Below, piece after piece: positions 60,246 through 64,000 of a DNA stretch of 64,000 nucleotides (its first letter is position 1; each line of letters starts with the position of its first letter). Both the position numbers and the translations under genes were made by a program. Origin of the DNA: Echiichthys vipera (Eukaryota > Chordata > Actinopteri > Perciformes > Trachinidae); NCBI GenBank assembly GCA_963691815.1, contig OY829662.1, forward strand, positions 16,957,776-17,021,775, in the 5' to 3' direction. The notes under the pieces are model-generated. The model made no database searches. It saw only the letters and a program-made list of their open reading frames with translations, and was not told the DNA's origin.

Positions 60246-60392
60246 TGATCTTCAATCCAATCCTATCCAACTTTATTTATTAAGCACTTTAAAAACAACC
60301 AATGTTGACCAAAGTGCTGTACAGAAGAATAATACGACATCAAGAAATAAAAATGACAAAAGTTACATACGTATAAAGTAAAACAATAAATT

Positions 60393-60453
60393 AAAATACG
60401 TAAAACATAAGTAAAACTAACATGAGTAAAAATACATAAAACATAAGTAAAAA
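60393..60453. repeat. Imperfect 36-bp duplication in the L2 3' tail
   Basis: AAAATACGTAAAACATAAGT at 60393 and AAAATACATAAAACATAAGT at 60429 are tandem near-copies in the A-rich (plus-strand) tail of the LINE. Confidence 0.8.
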
Positions 60454-60499
60454 GACTAGCCATGCAATAAAAGCAATCAAGATAAAAAAATTAAATAAA

Positions 60500-61200
60500 G
60501 ACGACATCTTACTGGGAATCAAAGGCCACGGAGAAGAGATGGGTTTTAAGAAGTGATTTTAAAAACAGAGAGTGAAGAGGCCTGTTAAACGTGCAGAGGC
60601 AGATTGTTCCATAATATGGGAGCCGACACAGCAAAGAAACGGTCTGCTCTGAGCTTCAGCTTTGTTTTAGGCACACTCAGGAGCAGCTGATCATCTGACC
60701 TGAGAGAGCGAGCGGATGTATAAGGCTTTAGAAGCTCAGATAAGTAAGATGGGGCAAGACCATTCAGGGATTTAAAAGCAAATCAAATAATTTTAAAATG
60801 GATCCTAAACTGAATAGGCAACCAGTCAAGTGAGGCTAAAAGGGGGGAAATGTGCTCAGGTTTACATGTGCCAGTTAAAAGATGTACAGCTGCATATTGT
60901 ACCATCTGGAGATGAGGACCCACTAACTCCCACATACAGTGCATTGCAGTAATCCAGCCGAGTGGTAACAAAGGCGTGGATTACGGTCTCAAAGTACTGC
61001 TTTGACAGAATTGGCTTTATTTCGGCCAGTTGCCTCAAATGGAAAAAGCAAATTTTAGCAACAGCCTTAAACTGACTGTCAAATTTAACCTCAGGGGCCA
61101 CTTTAACCCCTAGGTTTGAGACGCTTGGTTTGACATACTGGGCCCAGATCTACAGGGGGGGTCCCAGTGATGCTGCCAAAAACTATTACTTACGTCTTTT
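60500..61200 (-). pseudogene. L2 RT C-terminal region
   Basis: Includes LRQLAEIKPILSKQYFETVI (60862-61101 frame) and, in a second frame, YAAVHLLTGTCKPEHISPLL followed by LASLDWLPIQFRIHFKII and, further on, AFKSLNGLAPSYLSELL. This is the standard thumb and C-terminal order of L2 proteins. At least two frame changes occur. Confidence 0.85.
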
Positions 61201-61257
61201 TGTCACTGAAATTTAAAAAGTCCAGCGCCATCCAGGCCTTTGAAGTCATTGAGACAT

Positions 61258-61904
61258 CTAAGTAGCACTCCGACAGTGTTCATCCTTCTCTTTAAGAGGC
61301 ACATAAATCTGACGGTTGTCTGCATAAAAGTGGAATGAAATTCCGTGCTTCCTAAGTATGGAACCCAGTGGGAGCAAATAGAGAGAGAAGAGGAGAGGGC
61401 CAAGAGCTGAGCCCTGTGAGACCCCACACAAGAGAGGAGCAGAGGAGGATACAGAGTCCCCAAGGCTGACACAGAAACTTCGATCAGCCAAGTACAACGA
61501 TCCACTCCAGTGCTATGCCCCTGATGCCCAACCACTGGTTCAAACGTGAGATCAATATTTCATGATCCACTGTGTCAAATGCAGCAGTCAGATCTAAAAG
61601 CACAAGAATAACACAGTCACCAGAGTCAGTAGCTAAAATAACGTCATTAAAAATTCTTAAAAGGGCCGATTCGGTGCTGTGCAGCTTTTTAAAACCGTAT
61701 TGGATGTTCTTCCAGAAAGGTCATTAATTGACTGTGTACAATCTTCTCCAGGGTTTTTGAGAGGAAGGGCAGTTTGGAGATAGGCCTGAAATTAGCAAGA
61801 ACTACCGGAGGAAGAGCAGGTTTTTTAAGAGAGAGGTTGTACTGCTGCATGTTTGAATTTTTCAGGGACAACACCTGAGGACAGACTGCTATTAATGACT
61901 GCAA
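61258..61904 (-). pseudogene. L2 reverse transcriptase core, both shifted and catalytically substituted
   Basis: RT block 1 is NFRPISKLPFLSKTLEKIVH (61689-61904 frame). The block with the first catalytic Asp, LLDLTAAFDTVDH, lies at 61600-61562 in another frame and is intact in itself. The block CGVSQGSALGPLLFSLY (canonical GVPQGS has Pro for Ser) precedes FYADNRQIYVPLK. The catalytic motif F-x-YADD of the family is YADN here (codons 61326-61315), a single G-to-A type change of the second Asp. Several frameshifts separate the blocks. Confidence 0.9.
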
Positions 61905-62412
61905 TAGTAGATGGTCCTACAGTGGGGAAAACCTCTTTAAATAGTCGAAGGGGGACAGCATCGTTTGGAGAACCTGAGGGCTTCAAATGACCAACAATCT
62001 CTTGTAAAAAGGAAAGATTCAAAGGCCGAAACTGTTCAAAGACAGCTGAGCAGGGGACAGAGATTGAAGGGTCATATGCAGAAGGTGGGATTAGAGCCCT
62101 TTTAGAAGTCACCTTATCAATAAAAAAGTAAAAGAAGTGTGTCAATAGTGTTAAACAAAACACAAGGCTTGTGATGGTTTGACAGTATAATATCCAAGAA
62201 ATGTTTTCTTTTAGTATCTTTCATAGTTTTCTGAAAAGACACCTGCAGTTTGTCCTTCTTCCACTTGCGCTCATTCAGCAAGGGCTAAAATTTAGTTTGA
62301 GGCTGCCTGGATTTTAATGGAGCCACAGTGTCACTGTGAAACCATGAGCTAAGCTCCTCTGTATTGCAAACAGACTCAGGAATGACTGAACAGCAGTGGA
62401 AGGGTTAATAAT
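61825..62412 (-). pseudogene. L2 linker and RT N-terminal region
   Basis: Begins after the array with INPSTAVQSFLS and includes KWKKDKLQVSFQ-type and FFIDKVTSKRALIPPSAYDP sequence, then LKPSGSPNDAVPLRLFKEVF, the conserved approach to the RT fingers. A frame change occurs near 62163-62330, and a second just after FKHAAVQPLS at 61825-61850. Confidence 0.85.
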
Positions 62413-62529
62413 GCGACAGTGCCAAGCGACAGTGCCAAGCAACAGTGCCAAGCGACAGTGCCGAGCGAAAGCACAGAGCGACAGCGCCGAGCGACAGCGC
62501 CGAGCGACAGCGCCGAGCGACAGCGCGAC
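62413..62529 (-). repeat. 13-bp GC-rich tandem array, nine copies, inside the L2 element
   Basis: Units of the type GCGACAGCGCCGA / GCGACAGTGCCAA repeat nine times over exactly 117 bp. That is three units per 13 codons, so the array keeps the reading frame, encoding Arg/Ala/Ser-rich sequence on the minus strand. T/C and A/G variants segregate: copies near 62413 are GTGCCAA and copies near 62529 are GCGCCGA, consistent with stepwise expansion. It lies between the endonuclease and RT domains. Confidence 0.95.
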
Positions 62530-62740
62530 ATCTAACTGTATTACAGACAAGAGCCACCTCAAATAATACAGACATGTTGTCAGAAAACACAGCGTCACAT
62601 ATCTCAAGGTTAGAAACAGAAAAACCATATGATAGGACAAGTTCGAGTGTGTGACCGTGTTCTTGTATGGGTCCAGACACAGATTGCACAAAATTAAAAG
62701 AATCAATGAGGTTTAAAAAGCCCTTTGCCATTGGAAACAC
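62530..62740 (-). pseudogene. L2 endonuclease, C-terminal fragment with substituted catalytic His
   Basis: The frame FLNLIDSFNFVQSVSGPIQE continues to a HTLELVLSYGFSV motif and FSDNMSVLFE, the end of the endonuclease fold. In active LINE endonucleases this last motif reads SDH; here it is SDN (codons at 62584-62576), which removes a catalytic residue. The frame runs straight into the 13-bp array without a stop. Confidence 0.85.
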
Positions 62741-62954
62741 ACGTGAACATTAAAATCCTCAACAATAAGAACACGGTCATATTTAGACATGATTTCAGCG
62801 AGGAAAACTTTAATTTAAAAAGTCCTTATTGTACTTGGAAGGCAATCCTACCACAGCACACAACACTGTTTGAGAGCCACCCAGTTCAAATATGGTTGAA
62901 GAGGATGATAGCAATAGCTGCTTATATTTATAATGACTCTAAAAGATAGTTGCT

Positions 62955-63160
62955 ATTCCTCCTCCTTGGCCCGAAGTTTGTTAAAATAGCAGCAATCATG
63001 GGGTAAAAGTTCAGTAAAAGTGATGGACTCTCCAAGACTCAACTGTGTCTCAGTCACACAGAAGCAATCCAATCTTCGGGAACTGAAGAAATCCTTTAAG
63101 ACAAATTTCTTGTTCGCTAGTGATCTACAATTTACTAGGCCAATCCTGGCAGGAGCCGGC
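62955..63160 (-). pseudogene. L2 endonuclease, N-terminal fragment
   Basis: The minus strand encodes VTETQLSLGESITFTELLPH around 63057-62998. The Glu of the ET motif of apurinic-type endonucleases is kept, while the usual following Trp is Gln. A stop follows after FNKLRAKEEE at about 62956, and upstream stops interrupt the start. About half of the domain's N-terminal portion can be followed. No active product is possible from it. Confidence 0.8.
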
Positions 63161-63190
63161 AGGTCTGCAGCGTCGGCTTACGATGTATGA

Positions 63191-64000
63191 GAAGACTTGA
63201 ATACTTGAATACTTACATGACAAAGTGTCAGTGTCTTTCATATGGGGTTTTGGAGTAAGCAAATCTCAGTGAAACAAAAATGTCTCATAATGTGTCATGT
63301 CTCATTCTATTGTTTTCTGTAGAGTGGAAGTCTTTCACACATGCTCAGAGTAGTGCATTCATTTTGTACTTTAGCAGTAAAGTCTACAACCAGCCATGTT
63401 CTATTTTTCTGTTGAGCCATTACAACATTTTTATGTGCGCTCTAGAAAGCTTGCTATGCTACTTAAATATTGAATGAGTGTGAAGGAATAGCACATGAGT
63501 ATCTTGCTTTTATGAAGCTATCAGGAAACCCATTCTGTCCCCAAATGTGTTTTTTTACTGTAGATAGCATTTGCTATGGTTGAAGGTACAGTAAGTATTA
63601 CTGCATGTCTATTTTTAGAAAGGCAATTTCAAAGTTTACTGTGTGCATACGCATGCCTGTGGCCAAGTGTTTAAATGGAAGTGTTCTTGTGTGTTGCTTG
63701 GCTTAAGGCTTGTTTTTTGTGGGTTCAAGAGGGAGGCGCATACTCTCTTATTCTCCATAGGGGAAACAAGCTGTGCTGCTCTCCACTTCCATACCTTCAG
63801 GCCGAACTGAAACTGAGTCACTCAAATGTAAAATCAGGAACTTCACATCTTGAGTGTTAGAAAATAATATGTAAATATAACAACTTAACCCCAGGATCAG
63901 TTATTTCATGGTCAGTTGGAACCACTTTCATTTGGATTATATCCTAACACAACCCCAAAAAGTCATTCCTTTCACTGACTTATAGAGAAAATTTTGGTAT
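63191..64000. other. Unique sequence, nothing recognised
   Basis: Frames at 63280-63477 and 63675-63860 (plus) and 63636-63821 (minus) are short and overlap one another on opposite strands. No repeat or exon supported. Confidence 0.45.

Larger units (their letters stand above)
60246..63190 (-). mobile_element. L2-clade LINE retrotransposon, near full length, inactive
   Basis: Read on the minus strand it carries, in order, endonuclease start (about 63160), endonuclease end (62580), a tandem array (62413-62529), linker and reverse transcriptase (62330-61200), RT C-terminal region (61100-60500) and a short A/T-rich tail ending AATAAATAAAGTTGGATAGG (near 60290-60260), which is typical of L2 elements. 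The CGVSQGSALGPLLFSLY, NFRPISKLPFLSK and SLDWLPIQFRI motifs identify the clade. The frame is broken by several shifts and stops, and both catalytic centres are altered, so it cannot move by itself. The left boundary near 63190 is approximate. Confidence 0.95.

Noticed and set aside
62445..62949. Plus-strand frames of 69 and 74 codons
   Set aside because: Shadows of the minus-strand L2 endonuclease region and the 13-bp array.

Overview
The window reads as nuclear DNA of a percomorph-type teleost fish. Evidence: dinucleotide microsatellites over 100 bp long, many short interspersed repeats whose wording I recognise from perch-like fish genomes, a decayed L2-clade LINE of the fish type, an AT-rich background, and no prokaryotic gene organisation. 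I find no intact protein-coding gene. Nearly all open frames are short, unsupported by splice context or recognisable domains, or are translations of microsatellites. Several of them start at GTG or TTG rather than ATG.

Layout. 0-20 kb: mostly unique AT-rich DNA carrying a dense, nested set of interspersed repeats. These include a ~40-bp minisatellite (410-650), a MITE with perfect 23-bp terminal inverted repeats (1705-2105), three long copies of one family (here 'family A', near 6.2, 11.0 and 14.9 kb), and several elements sitting inside older ones (5961-6515, 10413-10600, 15225-15866, 18009-18350). 20.8-21.4 kb: a GC-richer block open in two + frames. 22.3-23.5 kb: the only promoter-like segment, CpG-enriched, with a TATA-like box, a 9-bp inverted repeat, a short upstream ORF and a strong + strand splice donor at 22901/22902. 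I read it as the promoter and non-coding first exon of a + strand transcript whose remaining exons I could not recognise in the 41 kb downstream. 24-60 kb: long unique stretches (possible first intron or regulatory desert) with three microsatellites or duplications near 24.3-25.5 kb and scattered repeats, among them a MITE-like element at 35138-35495 and a nested insertion at 45388-45702. 60.2-63.2 kb: a nearly full-length but dead L2 retrotransposon on the minus strand. Its reverse-transcriptase and endonuclease active sites are both substituted, and a 13-bp GC-rich tandem array has expanded between the two domains.

No operons, CRISPR arrays, rRNA or convincing tRNA genes are present, and I did not find an undescribed biological system. 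The most checkable points are the putative promoter/first exon, the open GC-rich block 1.3 kb upstream of it, the LINE with its internal array, and the series of nested insertions, which gives a relative age order for the repeats. Family letters (A to I) are my own labels. They rest on within-window similarity and recognition from memory, not on a database search.
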